A stretch of DNA of 64,000 nucleotides, taken from NCBI RefSeq assembly GCF_023856365.1, contig NC_064543.1, positions 4,113,952 through 4,177,951 on the forward strand. The letters run 5' to 3'. A model generated the notes under the pieces. The model was given only the letters and a program-made list of their open reading frames with translations. It had not been told where the DNA came from and made no database searches. A program made the translations under genes and the position numbers. Within the stretch, counting starts at the first letter, position 1, and every line of letters starts with the position of its first letter. This document shows positions 42,313 to 52,699 of the stretch, piece after piece. Origin of the DNA: Brienomyrus brachyistius. Its lineage: Eukaryota > Chordata > Actinopteri > Osteoglossiformes > Mormyridae.

Positions 42313-44349
42313 TATGAGAGGCGGAAGGAAGCACTTCCCTAAGAGCCTGAACAACTGGGGCAAGTTCACTCCAACCCACCTGATGCATGAAGGGACGGTT
42401 CCCATTATCTGATGGCAGTGGGTTTAGGGCAATGCAGTGACATCAACTGCTGCTCCAGAGAGTGACAGAGGAACGTTCCGGTCTATTATCCTCCCACCGT
42501 CTGCTGAGATAGACAGCTGACCTTCTCACGTTCCTTGCGCATGGAGGTCTATGCGTCTTTCTCTTGCCCTTTTTAAATGATCTAAGACGCGACAGCGCCC
42601 GCCTGCCCTTTTCCTTCCCTGCCTCTCTGTATTGTCATGGTCTCACACCCAGCTTTTCCTCTTTACGTATCGCTCTGATACACACACATAGGACACAGTG
42701 ACATGGTCCTTCCATTAACTCCAGAAGGTGACTGGTCATGGGAAAGGCTTCAATAAAATAAACAAGTCAACCAAACCAGTATCTCGCATCTCCTGCCTTA
42801 TCCATAAGACCAGTTTGTTGTGTTTAAAGAGTTGAACACAGTCCATCATAGGCAGACTCTCTTTCTCTCTGATTCCCCCTCTCCCTCCCTCTCTCTCTCT
42901 CTCTCTCAGACACACATGGCGGCTCCCGATTCCTACGGGAACCACTGCTGTTTAAATCAGGTTCATTATGACTATTTTGCTTCCCATTTCACACTCATCC
43001 TCCCTTCCTGCTGATCTGACTCTCATTTATCCATCCGACACAGTGAGACTGTTCCGTCCCGTCGCGAGAAGCTGACAACCATCCAACCATCAAAAACCCA
43101 CAGTCCAGTGAACCGTGAAACAGCTCAGCTGAAAGTTCAAAGTTATGGCGTTCCGGGTACCAGCGGTGTAAATGATTCATAAGACAGGTCAGATTCTCCA
43201 TAACGGGCAGCCGGGGAAGCAAGCTGGTTCTGTTTATGCAGAACTTGCAAGCAGGCAAACCTCTGCCCTCGGTCCGAAGCTCACTCAGCCTGACTCCGAG
43301 GCCCATCCTCCAGCAGAACCAGGTGCCCCAGTTCCCTGTGCCCCAGCGCTTCCAGGAACGTCAGGCAGCTTGGCAAAAACCGAGGATCTGGGCCAGAAGC
43401 TCCACGCTGAGGGCTGCCCTCTCACTTCAGGCCCCTGCCTGTATCAGGCCCTTGTTCTTGTGCTCTTCTAAACCAAAGAGAGACTGCTGACTTCTTCTAA
43501 AGAAGTTACTCATTGGCTGAATCCAACTTTGGCAGCGGTACTGGGGAGCTTATGAACCTGAACTTAGCTGAACCAAACAGCTGCCCATGCAGCATCAACA
43601 GGGAAAGACACAGACCGTCAGCCAAGGCTGTGTAATTACTCTTCCGCACATTAAAGGGACCCAGCATATTCATTCATTGTGCAGCAAAGACAAAATAAAT
43701 CATTCTGGTGATAAATTGTAGGAGCGCAGTGCCAAATGTACCGCAGAACCATCGAGACCTTTAAGACTACATTACATCGCCCTTTTAAAAGTTTACCTGC
43801 TCATTAACAATTGAAGGGATCATGCAAAGGGATTAAACTCTGTTTAGCAGTTCTGGATACACCCGTCGGTCCGTTTTATCGCTTTGTCTTTGACGGAAAT
43901 TGATTCGAAGCCACCCTTCAGTCAAGAAAACAAGATGGAAAACATTTGGAGAGTCGGGCTCATTGTACCTACAGGCAGATGTGTAAGAACCAGGAGAGGG
44001 AGGACATGTTCCGCATAACAAATTAACTTTTTTAAGTTGCAATATCAAACTCTCTCCTATGCTCTTCCCTACAGGTAGAGCTATAGCTGATTACCCAGTT
44101 AGCCCAAGATTTCCGATTCTGCACTGAACAGAGCAGATACAGCTGAGTGACTACATCGAGGTCCTGAAAACCGGAAAAACACGTAGATCCTTAACTACTG
44201 CGCCCCCAAGTCACGACACCGGTCAGCCCAGCTTCATAAGAATACGCGTGTTTAAACAGGGACCCGTAATGTAAAAGTTCCCAGCCACCAAACCATGCTG
44301 TGACTCCCAGTAACTTTGTTATAACACTTCCCGTTTCATTAATTTCTAA

Positions 44350-44710
44350 CGCTTGCCCAACGTGGAGCATCTCCGATCCCGCTCCTATTCCCTGGGCTCA
44401 CCCACTTCGCAGTCAAGTCCTTCTTACCCATCAAAGCGGGCTGTGTGTTTAATGACGCCGATAAAGCTTCGGTACCGGTCCGCTTCAGCCCTGCCGGTTT
44501 CAGTCAGTCTACATCCAGCTGGAGTTGGCGCTTCCAGTTAGCGGACTGTCTTTATTTCGCAGAGCCGGGGGCGGTACCAAGCGCCAGAGGCAGGATCTCA
44601 GCCCGGCATCAACGATGTGCGATCAAGCCTGCAGGCGGACAGGTCCGGCCAGACGATCCGGGAGGGGGGACGACAGAGGACTGTGCGCATTAAAAACCGC
44701 GCATAGGACG
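44350..44710. promoter_or_regulatory. CpG-rich patch, possible promoter
   Basis: CG-dense DNA (gacgccgataaagcttcggt, ggtccggccagacgatccgg) contrasts with AT-rich flanks. It lies downstream of VRK3 and far upstream of RIPOR1. No conserved frame was recognised. It may be an alternative upstream promoter or an orphan island. Confidence 0.3.
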
Positions 44711-45034
44711 AAGTCTTAACCGCTTGTGTCATTTCGTCTGTGCAATTATCCTCTGCATGTGTGCATTCCCCCCAGTTTTTAATGATCTATTCTGTTATAG
44801 TTTCTCATGGTTTGTTCTCCATTGTTATTTATCTTCAGACTGTTGTAACAAGTAAATTTCCCCCTGTGTCTTTTCTTAATTTCAGACACTAGCTCTGGGT
44901 TCGTTTTTTCCGCGGCAGAGACATGCGATGGCAGCTGATAAAGCAGTGGACTTCTACGGCCTTGTTACAGTCTTGATCTCCCATCCCCACCGTGAGTCAG
45001 ATTTAAAACACGCAGGAAAAACTACAAAGTATAT

Positions 45035-45040
45035 TTTATT
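45035..45040 (-). terminator. VRK3 polyadenylation signal
   Basis: Minus-strand AATAAA (plus tttatt), 373 bp beyond the VRK3 stop. Confidence 0.65.
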
Positions 45041-45412
45041 GTTAAAAAAAAGAACATTTGTGCAATTAACTTTCCACTCTCATTAACAAGAACAGTAGCA
45101 AAGTATTAAAATCAAAACGCTGTTAAAATGTAGAACTGCAGGGTCTCCCTGGTGATACTGCCACAGGTGGTGAGTCGGTGAAACTGCAATTTCACAATAC
45201 ACATGATAATAGACTTGTGCTTATTTTAACATATTAGCACAAAATACAACACAGTGGTTAACTTGACAGTAAGGCGTGTTAGGAGTGTAGCCCCCACCTA
45301 GAAAATGCTCAAACATCATAAAATAATCATTAAAAGGTAAAGACGCAGGATTATAAAGCCCTCTGCTTCCTCCAGACGTCTTTATGCAGGCCTCCTGACG
45401 CCTTCTACCCCG

Positions 45413-46055
45413 TCACACCTGAAAATGACACACTTACATCACAGGCAGGTAAAACCACAGACCACCCAACAAGTCCGCAGCATGTCAGTTGTTCTCGACC
45501 CACAGTCCCACACGAGGCCCAGGGAAGGTCAGCAAAGGTGTATGCAAGTAGCTCACGACCCACAGAAGCCGTTCAATCAGAGCGCGTGCCCCTCCCCCCA
45601 TCACGGATGCTCGCGCGCAGACACACATCCTTACCTGAAGGTCCAGTGGCTGGTCCAGTGAAACTCCCATCTTCTGCAGTGTGTCATGCAGGCCCCCACG
45701 GAGCTGCTGGTAATCAGGGCATTCTGTGTACTGCAGTGACATCACCCGAGTCAGAAACACCTGGACCACACCTGGGGGAGGACACGAGTTGGATTTCACA
45801 CATCTGCCCTAACTGGACATTACACAGATTAGGTATCTATATCTATTTATGGACATTTATTTTTATATGGCTAATCGGAGTTGCTAAATTGCCCATAGGT
45901 GTGCATGTGTGAGTGAATGGTGTGTGAGTGTGCCCTGCGATGGGTTGGCCCCCATCCTGGGCTGTTCCCTGCCTCGTGCCCATTGCTTCCGGGATAGGCT
46001 TCGGACCCCCCGCGACCCAATAGGATAAGCGGTTTGGAAAATGGATGGATGGATG

Positions 46056-46094
<39 letters not shown>

Positions 46095-48647
46095 ACATCT
46101 CTCTCTCTCTCTCTCTGTATACGTAATGGAATATATAAAAATAAAACATTTTAATAATGGCCGTCCGCGTAACGCTTTCCTTCCCGAAGCATATCCAGGA
46201 GTTTCACCTTCTCCTGAATGGTCAAGGTCTTCCTCTGGCGCTTAAGCTCACTACTACCAGAAGGCTTAGAAGATGCAGGACGCTTGGGAGCCGTCGTAGG
46301 GCTTAGAACACAACGAGAACAATCGGACCACAAGCAAGGTACGCGATACGCAGAGAACTGTGACGCGTCGGGGAAAAACCTGCAATTATAGCAGGGGCGC
46401 GATAGCGGAACTGCAATATAGGGGGGCATCACTGTATATTATGGTCATAATCCTAATCCTAACTGACGACCTTAACCCTACCCAGCCCTAACCTTGAATA
46501 ACCAAACAAAATACAAGACTTTTGGCTATTTTAGTTTACTGATTACAGACCTTTTTTTTTTTTTATTAAACTTTCTGTTTTATAAACAGATTTCTATAAA
46601 ACAGTTTCTTGACAAGGTTAAAATAACAGGTTTTTAATCACATTGTTGGGACATTTGCCCCCCCCCCCACATACCTGGCACCATCCTCTTAGTGAAGCAG
46701 TGACTCAGCAGCCCCTTGACGTCACTCAGGTACCTGTCCAGAGAGGGACACCTGTCAGCATCTGACTCCCAACCTCACAGCTTCACAACAGGGGGAGGAG
46801 CTATGTCATCCAATCCGAGAGCAGACCCACCTCGTCCCACGGAGACATGTGACCCTCCACCACGCTCCTCGTTTGCTCTTTGACCCCACAAACCCCACCT
46901 CTCCATCCACCCTTACCGTTCCTTCTCAGCCGCCACCTTGGCAGGGCTGTCTGTGAGCGCAGTCCAGGGCAGAGGCCCTGCCAGCCAGCGCAGGACACAG
47001 TACCCCAGCGTCTGGAGGTCACTGCGACGGGACGGTCCTGAGTGGGGACATTAGGAAGCACGCGGATTAGCCTGGTAAGTACAGGCAGAATCAGCTCACC
47101 CTGTCCAAAAAGTACCCAAAAGTTAGAGTCATTAGGGGTGGAAAAAGGCCTTCAAAATGCTTCCCTACATCCATGTGAGCGTCCACAGGAGGACTGGAAA
47201 TCTGAATGAGACCTACTACAGTCCGGAAGACTACAGAGAATATATCGTAATTACAGATACAGTCTCAGTCGTTGGAGCGCCCCACCTTGGGCTGAGTAGG
47301 ACAGTGGTTCTCAACCCCTTTGCACTGTGACCCAATTGTTACCATGCCAGCTCAGCTCGCAGCCCTATATCAAGTATATGTTTAAATTAACGCTGTGATC
47401 AAGCATGCAGTGCCCTCTGCAGTTTTACGCCAATCAATGCCCATCACAGAAATCTGACTGGATGTGCCAGTGGAATTTTACATTAAGCATCTGTGGTTTA
47501 GCTCCTTGGATTGGTTGCTTTCTCCCTAGTTTTGCACTAAGCATTTGCAGACTTTTTATACAGGTTAATTCTAGGATTGGGGCTGGGAAATCTGATCGTG
47601 GATCAGCATAGGAGCTTGCTGGTTTTGAAATGCTTACATTTCCAACTCTGCCTCGCGACCCTTTAAGAACTTACTGCGACCCAAATTTGGGTCACGACCC
47701 ATGGGTTTGGAATCGCTGGTGTAGGAGATGCCTGGTGCCATCGCGCCCCTGACCCAGCACTGATACTGTGCCATCTTTTCCCACAGCCTTTCAGGATGGT
47801 GCTGTGCCAAGGAGGAGGCCCCACCCCCGGAGCAAACCACTCACCCGCTCCTTTGTGCAAATCCACGCTGATGAACTCCACAGTGCCCTCGTGTGGCGTG
47901 CGGCTGCCCTCTCGGTACTCCACGTGCTTCCCGCCAGGACAGTAGCGGAAGGCATGATAATAACCAGCGAGGTACACCTGGGCAGACAGGGAAGGGGTGC
48001 GGTTAGGTGTGGGGACGGCTACGGCGAGTGGGCGGGGTCTTGGTGCCTCACCTGCACGTTGCTGGGGGTGATATAGATGTTCTCCGCGTTGATGTCTGCG
48101 TGTACGTACTCGTTTTCATGGATGTACTCCAACACGTCCAGCTGAAATGAAGCAGGATCAGACTACAGGAGATCCTGGGGACATTCAGAGGGAACCTGAA
48201 GACCTAAACGTCATTCCGTATTAAAGAGGCCTCATCACTGTCACCAGCGTTCAGGCTGCAAAGGGAAGGTAGGAAATCTGGCATTTTAGCATCGCTGTCT
48301 GCGTCTCGCTGGGACCCTGGGACATTGCTAACTTTTCTGTTTCCAGTCCCTAATTTAACTAATTACACAACCGATTATATTAATATAGATATACTAATTT
48401 TTGGTAGTAGGTCACCCTGGACTTAAAGAACTGGGTCTGGGTTTCCAATGGTGTCTGGGTTGAGCCGAAACTTCCCCATCACTGGACTCACCACTCGACA
48501 AGCGATCTGCAGCATGACCTTCTGGGACAGAAGGCCACCTTTGCTCTCCATGATGGACTGTAGGGTTCGGCCCATGTTGGGTAGGATGAGAAACCTGCGG
48601 AGTCAGAGGGGGACCATGTGGACTAACAGGATGGCCAGGTGGTGTGT

Positions 48648-48688
<41 letters not shown>

Positions 48689-51600
48689 CACACACACGCA
48701 CCTGTACATGTCCGCATGCAGCCCAAATCCGTCACAGGCTGGGATCCCCAGAAAGTCCTGCTTCTTGAGCTTCTTCCACTTCTCCACTAGGAGGAGACAA
48801 CCCCACACACTGTATCGCACAGAAATTCCACCACAACTAAGAGCAAAAGGAAATCATTTACTTATTTTAGGTAGTATAATGTTTTACACTGGGCATCTCC
48901 TGTCAGAGGTGTCAGCACAAGTCTGCACTCATTTCCTGAGGGCGCACAGTCACCCAGACAAAGAACCCCCCCCCTCCAAGGTCTTGGGATGGGCTGACCC
49001 ACCTGACGGTGACTTGGCTGCCCTCTGCAGGAAGTTCTGCTCGTTGAAGATCTTCCCATCCTTAGGAGCCTACGGCCAAGAGAACAGCAGCCTTGGAATA
49101 AAGCCAAGTACAGCCCTACAAACACTAAGTCAGGGTGTAACCAGAGGGGAGATCGGGGAGGGTGCCGTTTGAACAAGGGATGATGATGAGTGGACATTAA
49201 TAATGTGGGGGTCAAGCTCAGCTGATAATGCACTTACAAGCTTGAGAATGTGCTTGCAGCTTGAGGAGGTTCCCGAGGTAACCAGTTGGGCTGGAGGGGA
49301 TGGTGAAGAGTGGCGTCAGATGACAGGAGATCGGACATCCCCCTCCCCCAATGAGCAGCAGTTAGCAGAGGAGAGGGCCGTGCACATCTGCGCACAGCCA
49401 TGCCCCCCAGCCCTCTCACCCGCATAGACCAGCTCCACCTCGCTCTGAGCCAGCAGCTCCTTCACCCTCCAGTTCCTGCCACTCGTGTCGCTCAGCTGCT
49501 GGCCGTCTTGCAGGGGCTCCAGGGGACACACACTCTTAGCCCGCTTGGTCCTGCCCCTGGCTGCCGGATGCGCCGGTGGGACAGCAAAAATAATCACAAA
49601 CCTTCCTTTTGCTTCCTAATCATTTATGGCCGAGCCGACATGTTCGATCAATGGCATAGGAGAGAGTTTGATACTGGAGGGAACTTTCTAATTTAAATGT
49701 GGAGGCCTATGTTTTTGGAGGGGAAAATGAAGACAAAGTAAATACTGGGGGGATACATGTGTTCCCCCCAATTCCCATACCCCTGTCTTTACCACTTTGT
49801 TTATTTTTTCAGATTTTTCTCAGTAGTAAACAATGACTTAATCAAGGACTCCCTCCAGTGCAGATAAATCAGTCAGGGTCTCCTCATCAGGTGCTCGTCA
49901 GTGGACCCAGGGGGTCTCGATTTCCACTGACACTGAGGCCTCCTCACCTGCGGGGGACGATCTGGGGGAGGCAGAGAGCGTGGGCACAATGCAGGGCTCC
50001 TCCTCCTGCTTCACCACCGGGGATGCCTGCTTCCGTTTCCGTGCCGACCGGACCACTTGAGGGCTCTGATCTGCTCACGAAGGACATCAGGAGAGAGAAG
50101 GGACATGAACGGAGAATGTGTCCCCATAAGTCCTCACAATTCAGCACTGGCAGGGTGCCAGCGGCTCACCTTCAGGGGGCGGCGTGGAGGGGCCAGTGAC
50201 TGGGGCCAAAGATTTGTTGCTGTCCTTTTCCTGCTTCACTTTTGGTGATGATTGACATTTCCGTGGTGAAAGGCGGGGACCAGGACTCTGAGCTGCAAAA
50301 CAGAGACACCAAAAGAGGATCAATATTACTAACATAAAGCCACACTGACATATACCTGTGTGGGAGGCTCACACACCACCTCCATTAGTGCTGCTTACCG
50401 ATAATCTTACATACCGAATAACTGCTTTGCACCTTTACAGAAACAGAAGTCACAGAAGGCGTGAGAGGCATCTTCAGCAGCCCAAAAATGCCCAATTTTG
50501 ACCTGCCTGATTCTCATTCCTACCAGCCTAACCAGCTCAAGTCCAGTTCCAGACCCTCCCTCAAGGGGGTGCTACAGATTGCAGACCTCCTAAACCACAC
50601 ATACAAGGAACAGATTTCTGTCCAACTGCAGTCAGAGCTGTGAACTCCTACAATCAACCACTTTCCTCCACCGAAATCTACTGAGAAACATGCTTTCTAT
50701 ATTGTATGCATTTTGACTGTATATTTTATGCTTTTTACAGCATTCACAATTGCATTATGTCCTGAATGTGACATCTCAATGTGAACAAGACTCCCGGTGC
50801 CTTGTTGCTGCACTGGACCCAATTCAAACCCCATCAAACTATTTATATGACAATAAAAGAATCTCAATTTTTTTGGAAAAGCATGTGGAAACTGCACTTC
50901 AACATTCAACATTAACACGAACAATTGGGTGAATTTGGGTCCAGGAGCTATCTGGACCTCTCAGAAGCTAAAACTGCTGTCTTTGTAAAGCTCTGAACAC
51001 TGACTTGCGAGACCAGTTACACTGGAGACTAGGAAGATGAAGGTTGGGGAGATAAAGATTGTGAGCCATGCATAGCTATGAGAGGCACTGAAAACACAGC
51101 AGTCAGGTGCAGTCAGGCATTTGTTGAGGTCATCTAAGCTAACCGTGTGGTCCTACAGTACACGCACAGCCAGTGACCCATGCAGCAACCACAAGGGCCC
51201 TGCCTGACCACACAGGTGGCAACAACGTGGAAGCCTCCTTACTCACACGTAGCAGGAAGATCTGCGCAGGCAGCACCCAGTGCGGCAGGGGCAGACCTGC
51301 TGGCCGTCTGCCGCTGCCTAGCTCTTGATGTGGTTTGGCGCATCCTTTGTAGCGGGGGACGGCTGAGGCCGGGGATGGGGGCTGAGCAGGGGTGGGAGGA
51401 CCGAGTTAGCTGATAAACTTGGTCTCTAACGGGCTAAAAATAAAAATGTGACCTGGACTGGAAGGCAAAGTGCCCAATACCTGAATCATGAGCCAATGGG
51501 ACTTTCTGATCACAGACACAGCATTGTAACTAAGCCACACACACAACCCTAACTAAGGCAGGGGGCGTTTCTCAATATGTGTACTTGACTGTACTTGTGT

Positions 51601-52104
51601 TTTCTTGTACTCATTTTATGTCATCTTCCACTGTTGAAGACAAGTTCCAATACTAGGAACACAAATAGAGAGGATGGTAAAAAATACCTGGATGTTGGTC
51701 TTGTTCAAGAATACATCGGTTGCATCCTTGCTAAACAGCACCAATCCCATGATTCATTGCGGCCCATGTTCTTAGGAGGTAAGTTAGCAAGGCTGGTCTT
51801 GCCACAGCCACAAGTATGACCTTTGTGTTCTTGGTATTAAGAAACACCCAGTGATCCTTTAGCCTTACGGCCCATGACATTACTCATTACACTACGATGA
51901 CCTGTGCGTGTCCACCTTCCTACCTCCATCGCTCTCGTCGGTTATCTGCGCTGCGCTTTCCTGCTGGGCATCATCATCTGCAGCCGGAACCAGGTCAGGG
52001 ACCGTCAAGTTCGCCTCGCAGGGCAACTTCTCTCCGCACGAAGGGCAGAACTTGAAGCCCGCCTGGAGCTTGCAGCCGCACTGGGGGCAGAAGTGTAGGA
52101 TCAT
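45413..52104 (-). CDS. VRK3: VRK3, vaccinia-related kinase 3 (pseudokinase)
   Basis: VRK3 is a nuclear, catalytically impaired VRK-family protein that in mammals scaffolds the phosphatase VHR/DUSP3 against ERK. Fourteen exons give 473 residues (human 474): 52104-51924, 50292-50170, 50070-49948, 49560-49420, 49290-49238, 49069-49003, 48786-48702, 48594-48492, 48141-48052, 47977-47845, 47037-46917, 46733-46675, 45771-45635, 45418-45413. The N-terminus is a zinc ribbon (CPQCGCKLQAGFKFCPSCG), then a Ser/Pro/Lys-rich linker (RKRKQASPVVKQEEE, probable nuclear localisation) and the kinase-like fold. No GxGxxG loop is seen; the VAIK-type Lys survives in HILKLAPKDG. The catalytic loop reads HADINAEN (Asp308 present, Lys replaced by Asn) and DFG is replaced by G327-Y328-Y329 (LAGYYHAFRYCPGGKH). 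GSRTPHEGTVEFISVDLHKG and RRSDLQTLGYCVLRWL follow closely. The last exon codes only Val and stop. An acceptor one base before the ATG shows an untranslated exon 1 upstream. Confidence 0.96.
45869..46055 (+). mobile_element. Fish SINE, copy 3 (5'-truncated)
   Basis: Matches only the 3' half of the element at 22474-22832, from ctaatcggagttgctaaatt to gaaaatggatggatggatg, with few differences, so it is relatively young. It is followed directly by (GT)n and (CT)n tracts to 46117. It lies in the last part of VRK3, between the exons at 45771 and 46675. Confidence 0.85.
46150..46436 (-). mobile_element. Tigger/pogo-type transposon fragment
   Basis: On the minus strand a frame opens at 46432 and ends with LKRQRKTLTIQEKVKLLDML REGKRYADGHY, which matches the N-terminal CENP-B/pogo helix-turn-helix of Tigger-like transposases (TIQEKVKLLDML). 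The sequence stops before the DDE catalytic domain. The right end (plus strand) reads gcatcactgtata, a plausible terminus beside a TA target. This is a broken, non-autonomous remnant inside a VRK3 intron. Confidence 0.75.
46440..46650 (+). mobile_element. Dispersed fish repeat, copy 2
   Basis: Shares taaccctacccagccctaac and ataaccaaacaaaatacaag with 34672-34960. It adjoins the Tigger fragment in a VRK3 intron. No coding capacity. Confidence 0.6.
47302..47718 (+). mobile_element. hAT-type MITE, copy B (about 417 bp)
   Basis: Begins cagtggttctcaacccc and ends cccatgggtttggaatcgctg, an imperfect inverted terminus. It is flanked by gagtagga and gtgtagga, an 8-bp duplication with one mismatch and TA in the centre. 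Homologous throughout to 21773-22168. It lies in the VRK3 intron between exons at 47037 and 47845. Confidence 0.85.
48650..48701. repeat. (GT)n microsatellite at a VRK3 splice donor
   Basis: On the minus strand the exon ends CATGTACAG and the intron starts GTGCGTGTGTGTGTGTGCG, continuing as (GT)n for about 50 bp. The donor GT is the first dinucleotide of the tract. Confidence 0.95.
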
Positions 52105-52500
52105 TCTGAAAAGAAGCAGCGGGACAGCGGTGAAGAGAAAGCGTATGCGTCACCTCGGAAGCGGCGTACTGTTACTTCTAATCGTGCAAATATACGGAGT
52201 CAGGGTTGTCAACTTTGGTTGGAGTGAAATTTCCAGTCCGAGACGAGTCTGCGCATACATGCATTTAAATGCATTTACATGTATTTAAAGTTTATTACCT
52301 TGTAAATAGTCTGTAGGATTTGCAAACTACCCCAGCGCTTTTGGTGCAGCTACTTTTTGGTTTATACTGGAATAATATAGATTTGCCGTAAGATTTCCTG
52401 CGTGACTGTGAGTATCGGAGCGCCTGAGCGTCACGCCAAATGCGTGAGAGTTGGCAGCCCGGCAGAGTGTTGTCCGTTAACCGTGCAGACAGAAATTTGG
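52100..52500 (-). promoter_or_regulatory. VRK3 5' region, promoter candidate
   Basis: Immediately upstream of the start codon is an acceptor (TTTTCAG|AATG), so transcription starts further right. Moderately CpG-rich DNA at 52130-52450 (cgagacgagtctgcgc, ggagcgcctgagcgtcacgc) is the best promoter candidate. Beyond 52700 the sequence is AT-rich. Confidence 0.45.
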
Positions 52501-52699
52501 AACCCCTGACAGCTGTCTAACATAAAAAGCAGGTATACAACCTACCTACAGCCTGTGAGCGTGTGGTCTTTACTAGATATCCAACAGGTTAATCCGCCAC
52601 ACTACAGAGAACAGGCGTATAAAGCGCGTTAAAACAGTTTTTTTTCCAGAGTAATCAACTCAGTGCAGCAGGAACAGTGATGATCACGTGATCCAGTCA

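Larger units (their letters stand above)
34961..45012. other. Gene-poor interval
   Basis: Apart from the repeats, tRNA-His and small CpG-rich segments listed separately, I see no conserved protein-coding sequence here on either strand. Other simple tracts: GA-rich 36038-36088, poly-G 38961-38976, (CA)n 41611-41636 and CT-rich 42858-42909. A second CpG-rich patch lies at 44350-44700. Confidence 0.5.

Noticed and set aside
43172..43490. Plus-strand open frames near 43.2-43.5 kb as a gene
   Set aside because: Composition is plausible, but there is no recognisable motif, no supporting splice context and overlapping frames are equally open.
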